DNA of 23,324 bases. It comes from an uncultured Carnobacteriaceae bacterium (lineage in GTDB: Bacteria > Bacillota > Bacilli > Lactobacillales > Aerococcaceae). A program made the position numbers and the translations under genes. Below, in pieces: positions 1 to 8,623 of this stretch. Location: NCBI GenBank assembly GCA_938039195.1, contig CALHVK010000011.1, positions 1-23,324 on the forward strand, read 5' to 3'. The notes under the pieces were generated by a model that did no database searches, was not told the origin of the DNA, and saw only the letters and a list, made by a program, of their open reading frames with translations. The number at the start of each line of letters is the position of its first letter. The stretch's first letter is position 1.

Positions 1-1034
1 TGATGGAAGGCACTGTCTTAGGAATCACAGGTTCAAATGGGAAAACAACTACTACAACATTAACAAACTTAATGCTGAAGGAATCATTCCCTGAAAGAAG
101 AACTTTCGCATGTGGAAATATCGGGGTTCCTTTATCACTACTTGCAGCGGATTCAAAAGAAACAGATCTTTATATCACTGAATTATCAAGCTTCCAATTA
201 ATGGGGATTGAAGAGTTTCATCCTAAAGTAGCGTGTATCGTGAATATTTTTAGCGCACATTTGGATTATCATGGCTCTCGAGAAGAGTATGTCAAAGCAA
301 AATTACAAATTACCAAAAATCAAACAGAAGAGGATTTCCTCGTTTATAATGCGGATTTCCCAGAGTTATATGAGTTTATTAAAGGTCATACGAAAGCAAC
401 ATTAGTACCTTTCAGCCGTAAATCTGTCTTAGAAAACGGAGCTTATGCAGATGAGGCAACGATTTACTTCAATGGGGAAGCTGTTTTGCCGCTTGAGGCC
501 ATTCAAGTGCCTGGTGTTCAAAACATTGAGAACGTGTTGGCGGCTGTTGCAATTAGTAAATTACAGGGTGCAACAAATGAAGGAATCGAAAAAGCGGTTC
601 GTTCATTCCACGGAGTAAAACACCGTACACAATATGTGAAAACCATTGAAGGGCGTAAATTTTACAATGATTCAAAGGCAACGAATATCATTGCAACACA
701 AACTGCGCTTAGAAGTTTCACCAATCAATCGGTTGTATTGATTGCTGGCGGACTTGATCGTGGGAATGGGTTTGAGGAATTAGAACCTTCTCTTGGAAAT
801 GTCCGTGAAATGGTAGTTTACGGAGAAACAAAAGAGAAGTTAAAAGCGACTGCAGAAAAACTATCTATTCCAGTAACAGTGGTAGAAACATTAGAAGAAG
901 CAGTACCAAAAGCGTATGCAGTGAGTCGTGAGGGTGAAATTGTATTACTTTCACCAGCGTGCGCAAGTTGGGATCAATTCGCTAACTTTGAAGTGCGTGG
1001 CGATTGCTTCATTGAAGCAGTAGAAAAACTGTAA
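1..1034 (+). CDS. murD: UDP-N-acetylmuramoyl-L-alanine--D-glutamate ligase MurD (5' partial)
   Basis: MurD adds D-glutamate to UDP-MurNAc-L-Ala in the cytoplasm, an ATP-dependent step of peptidoglycan precursor synthesis. The window opens inside the gene: base 3 begins an in-frame ATG, but the residues just after it are already the Mur-ligase P-loop (GITGSNGKTT), which normally lies about 110 residues into a roughly 450-residue protein. The first domain is therefore missing because of the window edge, not because of a mutation. Also visible are ELSSFQL and the HLDYH stretch of the central domain, and the C-terminal-domain motifs FYNDSKATN and IAGGLDRG. It is followed 17 bp later by murG, the usual order in this cluster in Firmicutes. 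Identification rests on motifs and synteny and is secure. Confidence 0.96.
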   Translation, partial: MEGTVLGITGSNGKTTTTTLTNLMLKESFPERRTFACGNIGVPLSLLAADSKETDLYITELSSFQLMGIEEFHPKVACIVNIFSAHLDYHGSREEYVKAKLQITKNQTEEDFLVYNADFPELYEFIKGHTKATLVPFSRKSVLENGAYADEATIYFNGEAVLPLEAIQVPGVQNIENVLAAVAISKLQGATNEGIEKAVRSFHGVKHRTQYVKTIEGRKFYNDSKATNIIATQTALRSFTNQSVVLIAGGLDRGNGFEELEPSLGNVREMVVYGETKEKLKATAEKLSIPVTVVETLEEAVPKAYAVSREGEIVLLSPACASWDQFANFEVRGDCFIEAVEKL

Positions 1035-1051
1035 TTTATAGGAGAAAAAAG

Positions 1052-2155
1052 ATGAGAGTATTAGTTTCAGGAGGAGGAACGGGTGGTCATATTTATCCAG
1101 CTCTTTCCTTAATGAATTATTTGAAAGAAAAAGATCCCTCAACAGAATTTCTATATGTAGGGACTGAACGTGGACTTGAGAGTACCATCGTTCCGAAAGC
1201 GGGATATGATTTTAAAACGATTAAGATTCAAGGAATCGTTCGTTCGTTATCACTTGAAAACTTCAAGACAGTTTGGTATTTCTGTACAAGTTATTTTAAA
1301 GCAAAAGAAATCGTGAAAGAGTTTAAACCAGATATCGTGATCGGTACTGGGGGATATGTATGCGCGCCTGTATTATACGCGGCGGCAAATATGGGAATTC
1401 CAACAATCATTCATGAGCAAAACAGTTTAGCAGGAATTACAAACAAATTCTTAGCACGTAAAGTTTCTAAAATTGCAATTTGTTTTGATGCTGTCCGTAA
1501 AGATTTTAAGAAGTATGAAGATAAAGTCGTAATGACAGGAAACCCTCGTGGACAAGAGTTAGCGGATGCCGTGAAAGATGATTCTTATTTAGATTCTTTG
1601 GGTATCAAGAAAGATAAACCAATCGTATTGATTTTTGGTGGTAGTCGAGGCTCTCTTCGTATGAACGAATCCTTTATCGAGTCTATCGAGGAATTTGAGA
1701 AGAAAGATTATCAAGTAGTCATGGTGACAGGACAAGTGCATTATGACAAAATCAACAATCTCATTACAAGTTTGAAAAAACCATTGCAAAATATCACAGT
1801 TTTACCATATATTAATAATATGGTGCAAATGTTCCAAAACACAGACCTAGTTGTCTGCAGAAGTGGAGCAACAACATTGATTGAATTAACAGCACTTGGC
1901 TTACCAAGTATTTTAATTCCAAGTCCATACGTAACTGAAAATCACCAAGAAGCCAATGCAATGTCATTAGTTGAGAAAGACGCTGCAACGATGATTTTAG
2001 AAAAAGACTTAAACGGGGAACGTTTAGTCGAGGAAATCGATCGTATTATGAATGATGAAGCTAAACGTAAAGAAATGGCTGAAAATTCAAAGGCATTGGG
2101 AATTACAGATGCCTCAAGTCGACTTGAAACAATTATTCATTCTCTAGTGAAATAA
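1052..2155 (+). CDS. murG: UDP-GlcNAc--lipid I N-acetylglucosaminyltransferase MurG
   Basis: MurG transfers GlcNAc from UDP-GlcNAc to lipid I to make lipid II on the inner face of the membrane. The 367-residue product has the normal family length. The N-terminal glycine-rich loop GGGTGGHIYPA lies at residues 7-17. The C-terminal half carries GGSRGSLRMNE and the donor-binding block RSGATTLIELTALGLPS followed by HQEANA. ATG start is preceded by AGGAGA about 8 bases upstream. It sits between murD and divIB with short gaps, so it is probably co-transcribed with both. Nothing looks broken or unusual. Confidence 0.97.
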   Translation: MRVLVSGGGTGGHIYPALSLMNYLKEKDPSTEFLYVGTERGLESTIVPKAGYDFKTIKIQGIVRSLSLENFKTVWYFCTSYFKAKEIVKEFKPDIVIGTGGYVCAPVLYAAANMGIPTIIHEQNSLAGITNKFLARKVSKIAICFDAVRKDFKKYEDKVVMTGNPRGQELADAVKDDSYLDSLGIKKDKPIVLIFGGSRGSLRMNESFIESIEEFEKKDYQVVMVTGQVHYDKINNLITSLKKPLQNITVLPYINNMVQMFQNTDLVVCRSGATTLIELTALGLPSILIPSPYVTENHQEANAMSLVEKDAATMILEKDLNGERLVEEIDRIMNDEAKRKEMAENSKALGITDASSRLETIIHSLVK

Positions 2156-2172
2156 GGATTAAGGAGGAGAAT

Positions 2173-3030
2173 ATGTTTAATCGAAAGAAACCACAACAAA
2201 CTCCTCCACGTGAATTAACACCTTGGGAGTTAGCGCAACAAAATTCACCAAGAGTGGAGCAACCTGTTTCTGAACAACCTGTACAACGGGTGAAAAAGAA
2301 AAAGGAACCACGTCCTAAAAAGACGAAACCAAAGTCAAAAGGGATTACGAATGCAAAGCTCTTAAAAGGGATTTTTATTGTTTGTGCGGGATGGAGTATT
2401 TACTTTATTTCACCACTATCGAAAGTATCGGAAATTGAAGTCGTTGGATTGAATCAAGTTCCAGTGGAATTGGTTCAAGAAAATGATGGTATCAACAAAG
2501 GGCAAAGTATTTGGACAATTTTAGCGAATCGTTATCGTACAGCTAACTTGTTGAAAAATGCTAGTCCAAAAATTAAAGATGCTTCCGTAGAATTAGTGGC
2601 ATGGAATAAAATGCGTTTGAATATTGAAGAGAATCCAGCGGTTGGATATTACCAAAGTGATGATAAGACATTTGAGCTATTAGCAGATGGCCAAATCATC
2701 GAAGTGGAAAACAATTCAGCGACAAAAGATTATCCTGTATTATCGATGTTTACAGATGATACACAATATAAGGCGCTTGCTAAGCAATTGGAGAAAGTTC
2801 CTGCGAGTGTCATTCGTGAAATCGTAGAAATTCAATATCCAAACGATAATAAAAATCATCAAAAAATTTATTTGAAGATGAAAGATGGCAATCGTGTCAT
2901 CGGAAATCTGAAAGATATTGGAGATAAATTAGGGTATTATCCATCAATTACGAAACAATTGAATGGGAAAAAAGGAACTGTGGATATGGAAGTGGGGATT
3001 TATTTCACACCAGACAGGACAGTTCAATAA
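2173..3030 (+). CDS. divIB: Cell division protein DivIB/FtsQ
   Basis: DivIB is a bitopic membrane protein of the divisome that works with FtsL and DivIC to control septal peptidoglycan synthesis. The 285-residue product begins with a long, proline-, glutamine- and lysine-rich cytoplasmic tail (about residues 1-60, including KKKKEPRPKKTKPKSK). One membrane segment follows at about 64-82, then an extracellular POTRA domain beginning SEIEVVGLNQVP at about residue 86. The rest matches the beta region of DivIB. The start has a strong AAGGAGGAG site. It follows murG by 17 bp. No terminator is evident before ftsA, but a 129-bp gap with a possible promoter separates them. Confidence 0.93.
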   Translation: MFNRKKPQQTPPRELTPWELAQQNSPRVEQPVSEQPVQRVKKKKEPRPKKTKPKSKGITNAKLLKGIFIVCAGWSIYFISPLSKVSEIEVVGLNQVPVELVQENDGINKGQSIWTILANRYRTANLLKNASPKIKDASVELVAWNKMRLNIEENPAVGYYQSDDKTFELLADGQIIEVENNSATKDYPVLSMFTDDTQYKALAKQLEKVPASVIREIVEIQYPNDNKNHQKIYLKMKDGNRVIGNLKDIGDKLGYYPSITKQLNGKKGTVDMEVGIYFTPDRTVQ

Positions 3031-3057
3031 AAAAGTCTTAAAACTCGCTCATATGTT

Positions 3058-3086
3058 TTTTTAAGTGAAGAAAATTATGTTAAAAT
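3058..3086 (+). promoter_or_regulatory. Putative promoter upstream of ftsA (extended -10)
   Basis: In the divIB-ftsA gap, TGTTAAAAT at 3078-3086 forms an extended -10 (TG, one base, then TAAAAT). The hexamer 17 bp upstream (TTTTTA, 3058-3063) is a poor -35, so the call rests on the extended -10 and on this being the only sizeable gap in the cluster. It would give ftsA-ftsZ and downstream genes extra transcription independent of murD-divIB. Confidence 0.4.
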
Positions 3087-3159
3087 ATAGGGAGTATCAC
3101 TTATAAATTAACTTTAAAAAATGAAATAGAAATGAATCGTATAGGAGGTTTCAATAAAC

Positions 3160-4488
3160 GTGAAAAATCAGGGAATTTATGTGAGTTTAGATATTGGAAC
3201 CACTTCAATAAAGGTTGTAGTAGCTGAGTATGTCAGAGGGCAATTAAATATTATTGGAGTCGGCAATGAAAAATCAGAAGGATTAAGCCGTGGAGTCATC
3301 GTTGATATTGATGAAACAGTTGAATCTATTCGCAAAGCAGTTCGTCAAGCAGAACAAAAATCAAACATCCAAATTAAAGATGTGATTGTTGGAATCCCAA
3401 GTAATCAAATCTCAATTGAACCTTGTCACGGTATGATTGCCGTATCAAGTGAAAATAGAGAAATTACAGATGTGGATGTATACAATGTGATTTCAGCAGC
3501 AAAAGTTCGTTCAGTAGCACCTGAGCGTGAAATCATTTCAGTGATTCCTGAAGAATTCATTGTAGATGGATTTGATGGCATTAAAGATCCACGTGGAATG
3601 ATTGGTGTTCGTCTAGAATTATTTGCGAGCATGATTACCGGTCCTAAGACGATTGTACATAACATTAAACGTTGTATTGACAAAGCAGGCTTAAATATCG
3701 AAGAAATGGTCATCCAACCATTAGCGATTAGCCAAGTAGCATTAACACCAGGTGAAAGAGAATTTGGTACTGTCCTTATCGATATGGGTGGTGGACAAAC
3801 AAGTGCTTCAGTAATGCACGATAACCAATTGAAATTCTCATTCGTGGACCAAGAGGGTGGAGATTTCGTAACCAAAGATATCTCAATCATCTTGAATGCA
3901 AGCTTTGAAAATGCAGAACGTATTAAACGTGAATACGGATATGCAATTTCATCAGAAACAAGTGCGGATGAATTCTTCCCAGTAGAAACAATTGGTAAGA
4001 AGGATCCAGTCAAAGTAGATGAACATTACTTATCAGAAATCATCGAAGCACGTGTGGTTCAAACCTTTGAAACTGTAAAACGTGCACTAGACCAAGTGGA
4101 AGCTTTAAAACTTCCAGGAGGAATCGTGTTAACAGGTGGAGCTTCTTCACTTGCAGGAGTTCAAGAGTTAGCACAAGAAATCTTCGGAGTACAAGTGAAA
4201 ACTTATATTCCAGAGCAAATGGGAATGAGAAATCCTATTTACGCAACAAGTATGGGGTTAATCAAATATGCTGCAAGCTTAGATGATGTTCACCGTATTG
4301 CTCAAAAGGGTAAACCGGTAACGGAACCTCGTCCAGTACAAAGCACACCACAGAGTGCTCCTGTACAAGTACAACCAACGGCTCCTGTTCAACAACCACA
4401 AGAATATGAACAAGAACCAACTGGTGAAGAGCAAGGGTTTGGAGCGAAAGTGAAGAACTTCTTTAAAATGTTTATTGACGAAAATTAA
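3160..4488 (+). CDS. ftsA: Cell division protein FtsA
   Basis: FtsA is an actin-fold ATPase that tethers FtsZ filaments to the membrane and recruits later divisome proteins. The 442-residue product shows the actin-type phosphate loops SLDIGTTSIKV (about 9-19) and IDMGGGQTSASV (about 207), and the adenosine loop LTGGASSLAGV. A proline- and glutamine-rich linker spans about 385-425. A short C-terminal amphipathic helix (GFGAKVKNFFKMFIDEN) is the membrane anchor. The start is a GTG at 3160, chosen because AGGAGG at 3143-3148 precedes it by 11 bases and the protein then begins just before the first phosphate loop. ftsZ follows after 24 bp. Confidence 0.97.
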   Translation: MKNQGIYVSLDIGTTSIKVVVAEYVRGQLNIIGVGNEKSEGLSRGVIVDIDETVESIRKAVRQAEQKSNIQIKDVIVGIPSNQISIEPCHGMIAVSSENREITDVDVYNVISAAKVRSVAPEREIISVIPEEFIVDGFDGIKDPRGMIGVRLELFASMITGPKTIVHNIKRCIDKAGLNIEEMVIQPLAISQVALTPGEREFGTVLIDMGGGQTSASVMHDNQLKFSFVDQEGGDFVTKDISIILNASFENAERIKREYGYAISSETSADEFFPVETIGKKDPVKVDEHYLSEIIEARVVQTFETVKRALDQVEALKLPGGIVLTGGASSLAGVQELAQEIFGVQVKTYIPEQMGMRNPIYATSMGLIKYAASLDDVHRIAQKGKPVTEPRPVQSTPQSAPVQVQPTAPVQQPQEYEQEPTGEEQGFGAKVKNFFKMFIDEN

Positions 4489-4512
4489 GATGAGAACCAA
4501 GGAGGAAATATA

Positions 4513-5802
4513 ATGGATTTCGAATTCGATACAAATTTAGATGGCGCAGTCATTAAAGTCATTGGTGTTGGTGGTGCTGGTAACAACGCTGTTAACCGTA
4601 TGATTTCAGAAGGAGTACAAGGTGTAGAGTTCATCGTAGCAAACACTGATACTCAAGCATTAAGAAACTCAGAAGCAGAAACTAAAATTCAATTAGGACC
4701 AAAACTTACTAAAGGTTTAGGTGCAGGTTCATTACCTGAAATCGGTCTTAAAGCAGCTGAAGAAAGTGAAGAACAAATTCGCGAAGCTTTAGTTGGCGCA
4801 GATTTAATCTTCGTTACTGCTGGTATGGGTGGCGGTACTGGTACAGGTGCTGCACCAGTTGTTGCTCGTATTGCAAAAGAATTAGGTGCATTAACAGTGG
4901 GTGTTGTTACACGTCCATTTAGCTTCGAAGGACCAAAACGTGGTCGTTATGCTGCAGAAGGTGTTGCACAATTAAAAGCAAACGTAGACACATTAGTAAC
5001 TATTTCAAATAACCGTTTATTAGAAATCGTTGATAAAAAGACTCCTATGTTAGAAGCTTTCCGTGAAGCAGATAACGTATTACGTCAAGGGGTACAAGGG
5101 ATCTCTGACTTAATCACTGCACCAGGTTACGTTAACTTGGACTTCGCTGACGTGAAGACAGTGATGAAAGATCAAGGTTCAGCATTAATGGGTATTGGTG
5201 TTGCAAGTGGTGAAAACCGTACTGCAGAAGCTACGAAGAAAGCTATTTCTTCACCATTATTAGAAGTATCTATCGATGGCGCAGAACAAATCCTATTAAA
5301 CATCACTGGTGGTTCTGACTTAACATTATTCGAAGCACAAGATGCTTCTGATATCGTTGCAGCAGCTTCAACAAGTGAAGTAAACATTATCTTCGGTACA
5401 TCAATCAATGAAAACTTAGGTGACGAAGTAATCGTTACTGTTATCGCAACAGGGATTGACGAGGAGCGTAAGCACGAAAAAAAGTCAGTAGCACGCGCTA
5501 ATCGTTCACCATTTGCGAATAGCACAGCAACTCGCAAAGATTTAGGAAATAACCCTCAAACTTTCCAAGAAAAACAAGTTCCTTCAAAACCACAACCAGT
5601 GGAAGAAAAGAAAGTTGAAAAAGACTTGTTTGGAGATTGGGATATCCGTCGCGAAACAACTGTACGTGACACTACTTCTGCAACAGAAGCAGATTCACCA
5701 TTCGCACAAAGTAATTTTGTGGAAGCTCCAGCAGAGCCAAAACAAGCTGAAAATGATGGATTAGATACTCCGCCATTCTTCAGAAAAAGAAACAGAAATT
5801 AA
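4513..5802 (+). CDS. ftsZ: Cell division GTPase FtsZ
   Basis: FtsZ is the tubulin-like GTPase that polymerises into the Z-ring. The 429-residue product has the GTP-binding G-box GGMGGGTGTGAAPVVA, the upstream GVGGAGNNAVNRM loop, and the T7 loop NLDFADVKTVM with its catalytic aspartates. The globular core ends near residue 320. A variable acidic and glutamine-rich linker follows, then the conserved C-terminal peptide DTPPFFRKRNRN, which binds FtsA and SepF. AAGGAGG lies just upstream of the ATG. Codon use looks strongly optimised, as expected for an abundant protein. The stop overlaps the next start (TAATG), so ylmE is probably translationally coupled. Confidence 0.98.
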   Translation: MDFEFDTNLDGAVIKVIGVGGAGNNAVNRMISEGVQGVEFIVANTDTQALRNSEAETKIQLGPKLTKGLGAGSLPEIGLKAAEESEEQIREALVGADLIFVTAGMGGGTGTGAAPVVARIAKELGALTVGVVTRPFSFEGPKRGRYAAEGVAQLKANVDTLVTISNNRLLEIVDKKTPMLEAFREADNVLRQGVQGISDLITAPGYVNLDFADVKTVMKDQGSALMGIGVASGENRTAEATKKAISSPLLEVSIDGAEQILLNITGGSDLTLFEAQDASDIVAAASTSEVNIIFGTSINENLGDEVIVTVIATGIDEERKHEKKSVARANRSPFANSTATRKDLGNNPQTFQEKQVPSKPQPVEEKKVEKDLFGDWDIRRETTVRDTTSATEADSPFAQSNFVEAPAEPKQAENDGLDTPPFFRKRNRN

Positions 5803-6497
5803 TGAGTATCATTAAACAGAATGTAAGTCGTATTATGAACTTGGTTGCATCTTCTTGTAACCAAGTTCATAGACTATCTACGGAAGTTTGTCCAATTGTT
5901 GTCACGAAAAATCGTACAGCTCACGAAGTTCAAGAAATGTACGATTTAGGATTTCGACATTTTGCGGAGAATCGTGTCGAAAAGCTATTAGAACGACAAG
6001 AACAATTTCCGCATGAGGACATCATCTGGCATTTAATCGGGCCACTCCAAAAACGAAAAGTGAAGCAAGTTATCAATCGAATCGATTTATTTCACGCGAT
6101 AGACCGACTTTCCATTATGGATGAGATTGAAAAACGTCTCGAGCACCCGTTAGATTGTATGCTAGAAATTAATGTTTCTGGGGAAGAATCTAAGCATGGA
6201 TTCACACCAGAAGAGGCACTGGATGCTTATAGAGCAAGCGAGCAATATGAAAAGATTCGTATTGTTGGTTTGATGACGATGGCACCATTTGACGCAAGCG
6301 ATGAAGAAATTCGCTTCTTTTTTTCGCGCTTAGCACAAATTGCTAAAGAAATCGAGAACAAAGAAGGTTTAGAAGCTCCTTTATTCCTCAGCATGGGGAT
6401 GAGCGGGGATTTTGAAGCGGCGATTGAATGTGGTGCAACGCATATTCGAATTGGTACAAGCTGGTTTGAAAGGGAGGAAGACGAATGGGATTCATGA
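5802..6497 (+). CDS. ylmE: YggS/YlmE family pyridoxal-phosphate-binding protein
   Basis: This family binds PLP without known catalysis and is linked to PLP homeostasis and amino-acid balance; in Firmicutes it sits beside ftsZ and sepF. The 231-residue product is close to family length, with a slightly short N-terminus. The PLP lysine is probably K36 in IVVTKNRT. FAENRVEKL and WHLIGPLQKRK are family blocks. The phosphate-binding end is LSMGMSGDFEAAI followed by THIRIGTSWF. Its start overlaps the ftsZ stop by one base, and its 3' end overlaps sepF by 13 bases, so coupling to both neighbours is likely. A specific role in this organism cannot be read from sequence. Confidence 0.9.
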   Translation: MSIIKQNVSRIMNLVASSCNQVHRLSTEVCPIVVTKNRTAHEVQEMYDLGFRHFAENRVEKLLERQEQFPHEDIIWHLIGPLQKRKVKQVINRIDLFHAIDRLSIMDEIEKRLEHPLDCMLEINVSGEESKHGFTPEEALDAYRASEQYEKIRIVGLMTMAPFDASDEEIRFFFSRLAQIAKEIENKEGLEAPLFLSMGMSGDFEAAIECGATHIRIGTSWFEREEDEWDS

Positions 6498-6931
6498 ATA
6501 GTTTAAAAAACTTCTTAAGTCCAGAAGATAACTACTACGAAGAGGAAGAACAAATGGATTACTATGAAGAGCCTGTTGCTCAAACAGCTTCAGAAACGCG
6601 TTCTAGAAATACGTCAAATGTTGTTCCATTCCAAAGTCCTGGAGCAAAGAAAACTGCTAAGATTTACGTGATGGAACCAAGTGTGTATTCTGAAGCAGAA
6701 CGCATTGCTGATGCTCTTTTAAAGGGAGAAGCAGTGCTGGTTAACTTTAAACGTATGGAACCAAAAGATGCTAAACGTGTCATTGATTTTGTAGTCGGTG
6801 TGGCGTATGCTATTAATGGAGACGTACAAAAGGTGAGAGATGAAATCTTTATCTGTTCACCTGCGAATTTCCAAGTACAAGGGAATTTTGATGACGAGAT
6901 GGTTGAAACATTCCGTCATAGCGAATTTTAG
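6485..6931 (+). CDS. sepF: Cell division protein SepF
   Basis: SepF is a membrane-binding protein that bundles FtsZ filaments and acts in septum assembly. The 148-residue product has an N-terminal amphipathic segment (MGFMNSLKNFL), an acidic, tyrosine-rich linker, NVVPFQS, and then the conserved core from about residue 58: KIYVMEPSVYSEAERIADAL and GEAVLVNFKRM followed by DAKRVIDFVVG. GGGAGG lies about 9 bases before the ATG, inside the end of ylmE. A second ATG three codons in is possible, but the first keeps the expected membrane-targeting helix. Position between ylmE and ylmG is standard. Confidence 0.94.
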   Translation: MGFMNSLKNFLSPEDNYYEEEEQMDYYEEPVAQTASETRSRNTSNVVPFQSPGAKKTAKIYVMEPSVYSEAERIADALLKGEAVLVNFKRMEPKDAKRVIDFVVGVAYAINGDVQKVRDEIFICSPANFQVQGNFDDEMVETFRHSEF

Positions 6932-6947
6932 AGGAGTGTTAGTTTAA

Positions 6948-7214
6948 GTGGGTTTAGATATTATTAGACTTATAACAACAGTAGCAGGAATTTATCAATT
7001 TATGTTAATACTGTATGGATTAAATATTTATTGGAGATTATATCTTCCAATGTTCTTTGCGGACTTATTAGATGCTTGTTGTCGTCCGTATGTATCGTTA
7101 TTCAAAAATGTACGATTTGGAAAATATAGTTTAGCATTAGTAACTTCAATTTTAACGATTTACGTTGCTGCAGCAGTATTAGTATTTATTGTCGCAAAAA
7201 TTTTTGGAGTATAA
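6948..7214 (+). CDS. ylmG: YggT family membrane protein YlmG
   Basis: This is a small integral membrane protein of the YggT family, found next to sepF in most Firmicutes; its molecular role is not well established. The 88-residue product has two hydrophobic stretches, about residues 5-28 and 58-86. Between them is a short polar loop with RPYVSLFKNVRFGKYS, which resembles the family's conserved region. The start is a GTG at 6948 with GAGGAG at 6931-6936, overlapping the sepF stop. ylmH follows after 3 bp, so the two are almost certainly on one transcript. Confidence 0.88.
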   Translation: MGLDIIRLITTVAGIYQFMLILYGLNIYWRLYLPMFFADLLDACCRPYVSLFKNVRFGKYSLALVTSILTIYVAAAVLVFIVAKIFGV

Positions 7215-7217
7215 AAA

Positions 7218-8009
7218 ATGGGAAATGGTGTTGAACAACATTTTAGAAAAGAAGAAATCTCTTTTCTAAAACAAGTGGAAGAATGGGTAGAAGAAGTACG
7301 CATGCAATATGCACCAGTATTAACGAACTATCTTGATCCGCGCCAGCAATTCATTGTAGAAGCAATTGTGGGTCAGTTTGATGATGTTCGTTATTACTTT
7401 GATGGTGGCTATATTGATGCTGAACGAAAACGTTGTATGATTTGTCCGGAATATTATGAGCCAACTTCAGAGGATTTTGAAAATGCTCTATTTCATATTC
7501 AATATCCAAAGAAATTCGCAACACTTGGGCATGGGAAGATTCTAGGGTCCTTGATGAGTCTAGGGTTTGACCGTAGCCTGATTGGCGATATTATTTCAAA
7601 TGGAGAAGACTGGCAATTATTCTGTGCTCAAAATATGAAGGAGTATATCAAACAACAGCTAGAAAAAATTGGGAAAGTTGCTGTAAGATTAGAGGAAGTA
7701 GACTATACGAAATTAATTGTGCCGGTGGACCATTGGACTGCGGTACAAACAGTGGTTAGTTCGCTTCGACTCGATACGGTCATTGCTTCCGTATTTAATG
7801 TGTCAAGACAGCGTTCAAAAGAAATGATTGAGAGTGGTAAAGTGAAGGTCAATTGGACTGAAGAGAACAGACCTGACTTTATGCTGGAAATTTTAGATAT
7901 TGTATCCATTCGTGGATATGGTCGCCTTCAAATTCAAAAGATTGAAGGCCGTACAAAGAAAGATAAGATTAAAATAGAACTAGGATTACTAGAGAAGAAT
8001 AAAAAATAA
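7218..8009 (+). CDS. ylmH: YlmH, S4-domain RNA-binding protein
   Basis: YlmH is a ribosome-binding S4-domain protein; work on the Bacillus subtilis homologue implicates it in ribosome-associated quality control of stalled 50S subunits. The 263-residue product matches family length. The N-terminal part contains RQQFIVEAIVGQ. The middle holds LGHGKILGSLMSLGF and RSLIGDI. The C-terminal S4 fold runs from about residue 180 (RLDTVIASVFNVSRQRS, then GKVKVNW) to about 245. GGAG at 7206-7209, inside the end of ylmG, serves as ribosome-binding site 8 bases before the ATG. divIVA follows after 14 bp. Confidence 0.92.
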   Translation: MGNGVEQHFRKEEISFLKQVEEWVEEVRMQYAPVLTNYLDPRQQFIVEAIVGQFDDVRYYFDGGYIDAERKRCMICPEYYEPTSEDFENALFHIQYPKKFATLGHGKILGSLMSLGFDRSLIGDIISNGEDWQLFCAQNMKEYIKQQLEKIGKVAVRLEEVDYTKLIVPVDHWTAVQTVVSSLRLDTVIASVFNVSRQRSKEMIESGKVKVNWTEENRPDFMLEILDIVSIRGYGRLQIQKIEGRTKKDKIKIELGLLEKNKK

Positions 8010-8023
8010 AGGAGATTTTTTCA

Positions 8024-8575
8024 ATGGCGATTACACCAAACGATATTCATAACAAAGATTTTTCAACTAAATTTAAAGGATTCGACCCAGAAGAAGTAAA
8101 TGACTTCTTGGATGAAGTGAAAAAAGAATTAGAGCAATTAATTCGCGATAATAAAGATTTAGAAAAACGCGTAAAATTCAACGAAGAAAAAGTGGAATAC
8201 TTTAATTCAATTCAAGAAACATTGAATAAATCAATCCTTGTTGCACAAGAAGCAGCAGATCGTCTACGCGAAAATGCACGTAAAGATGCTGAAATTATCG
8301 TATTTGAAGCAGAAAAAGCAGCGCAAGCAATGTTAAAAGAAGCTGCTGAAAAAGCGACTGAAATTAACCGTGAAACTGATTTAATTAAGAAGGAAACACG
8401 TATTTTCCGTCAACGTCTTCAAATCTTAACGCAAACACAATTAGATATGATTAAGAATGAAGAGTGGGATCTCGTATTAAATACACCAACTCATATCGAA
8501 GTAACACCACCATCACTTGATTCCATTATCAAAGAGCGTGTTAAAAAATCTGAAGAAGAATCAAAAGAACAATAA
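8024..8575 (+). CDS. divIVA: Cell division protein DivIVA
   Basis: DivIVA is a coiled-coil protein that recognises negatively curved membrane at septa and poles and organises division and wall growth. The 183-residue product starts with the membrane-binding domain (TPNDIHNKDFSTKFKGFDPEE, then DFLDEVKKELEQLI). It continues with long charged heptad-rich coiled coil from about residue 30 to 140, including alanine- and glutamate-rich stretches, and ends in an acidic tail. AAGGAG precedes the ATG. It is the last gene of the division cluster and is followed by an intrinsic terminator. Confidence 0.95.
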   Translation: MAITPNDIHNKDFSTKFKGFDPEEVNDFLDEVKKELEQLIRDNKDLEKRVKFNEEKVEYFNSIQETLNKSILVAQEAADRLRENARKDAEIIVFEAEKAAQAMLKEAAEKATEINRETDLIKKETRIFRQRLQILTQTQLDMIKNEEWDLVLNTPTHIEVTPPSLDSIIKERVKKSEEESKEQ

Positions 8576-8580
8576 TCGTG

Positions 8581-8604
8581 AAGGGGACAATTGTCTCCTT
8601 TTTT
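8581..8604 (+). terminator. Intrinsic terminator after divIVA
   Basis: An 8-bp stem (AAGGGGAC at 8581-8588 with GTCTCCTT at 8593-8600, one G-U pair), an AATT loop and a run of six T form a typical rho-independent terminator right after divIVA. It ends only a few bases before the ribosome-binding site of the next gene, so that gene would be expressed from read-through or an unseen promoter. Confidence 0.8.
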
Positions 8605-8623
8605 GATGGAAAGAGGAATGAAT

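Noticed and set aside
3426..4013. Long minus-strand open frame of 195 codons inside ftsA
   Set aside because: It lies wholly antisense to a clear ftsA, has no ribosome-binding site or recognisable motif, and is explained by codon bias of the real gene.
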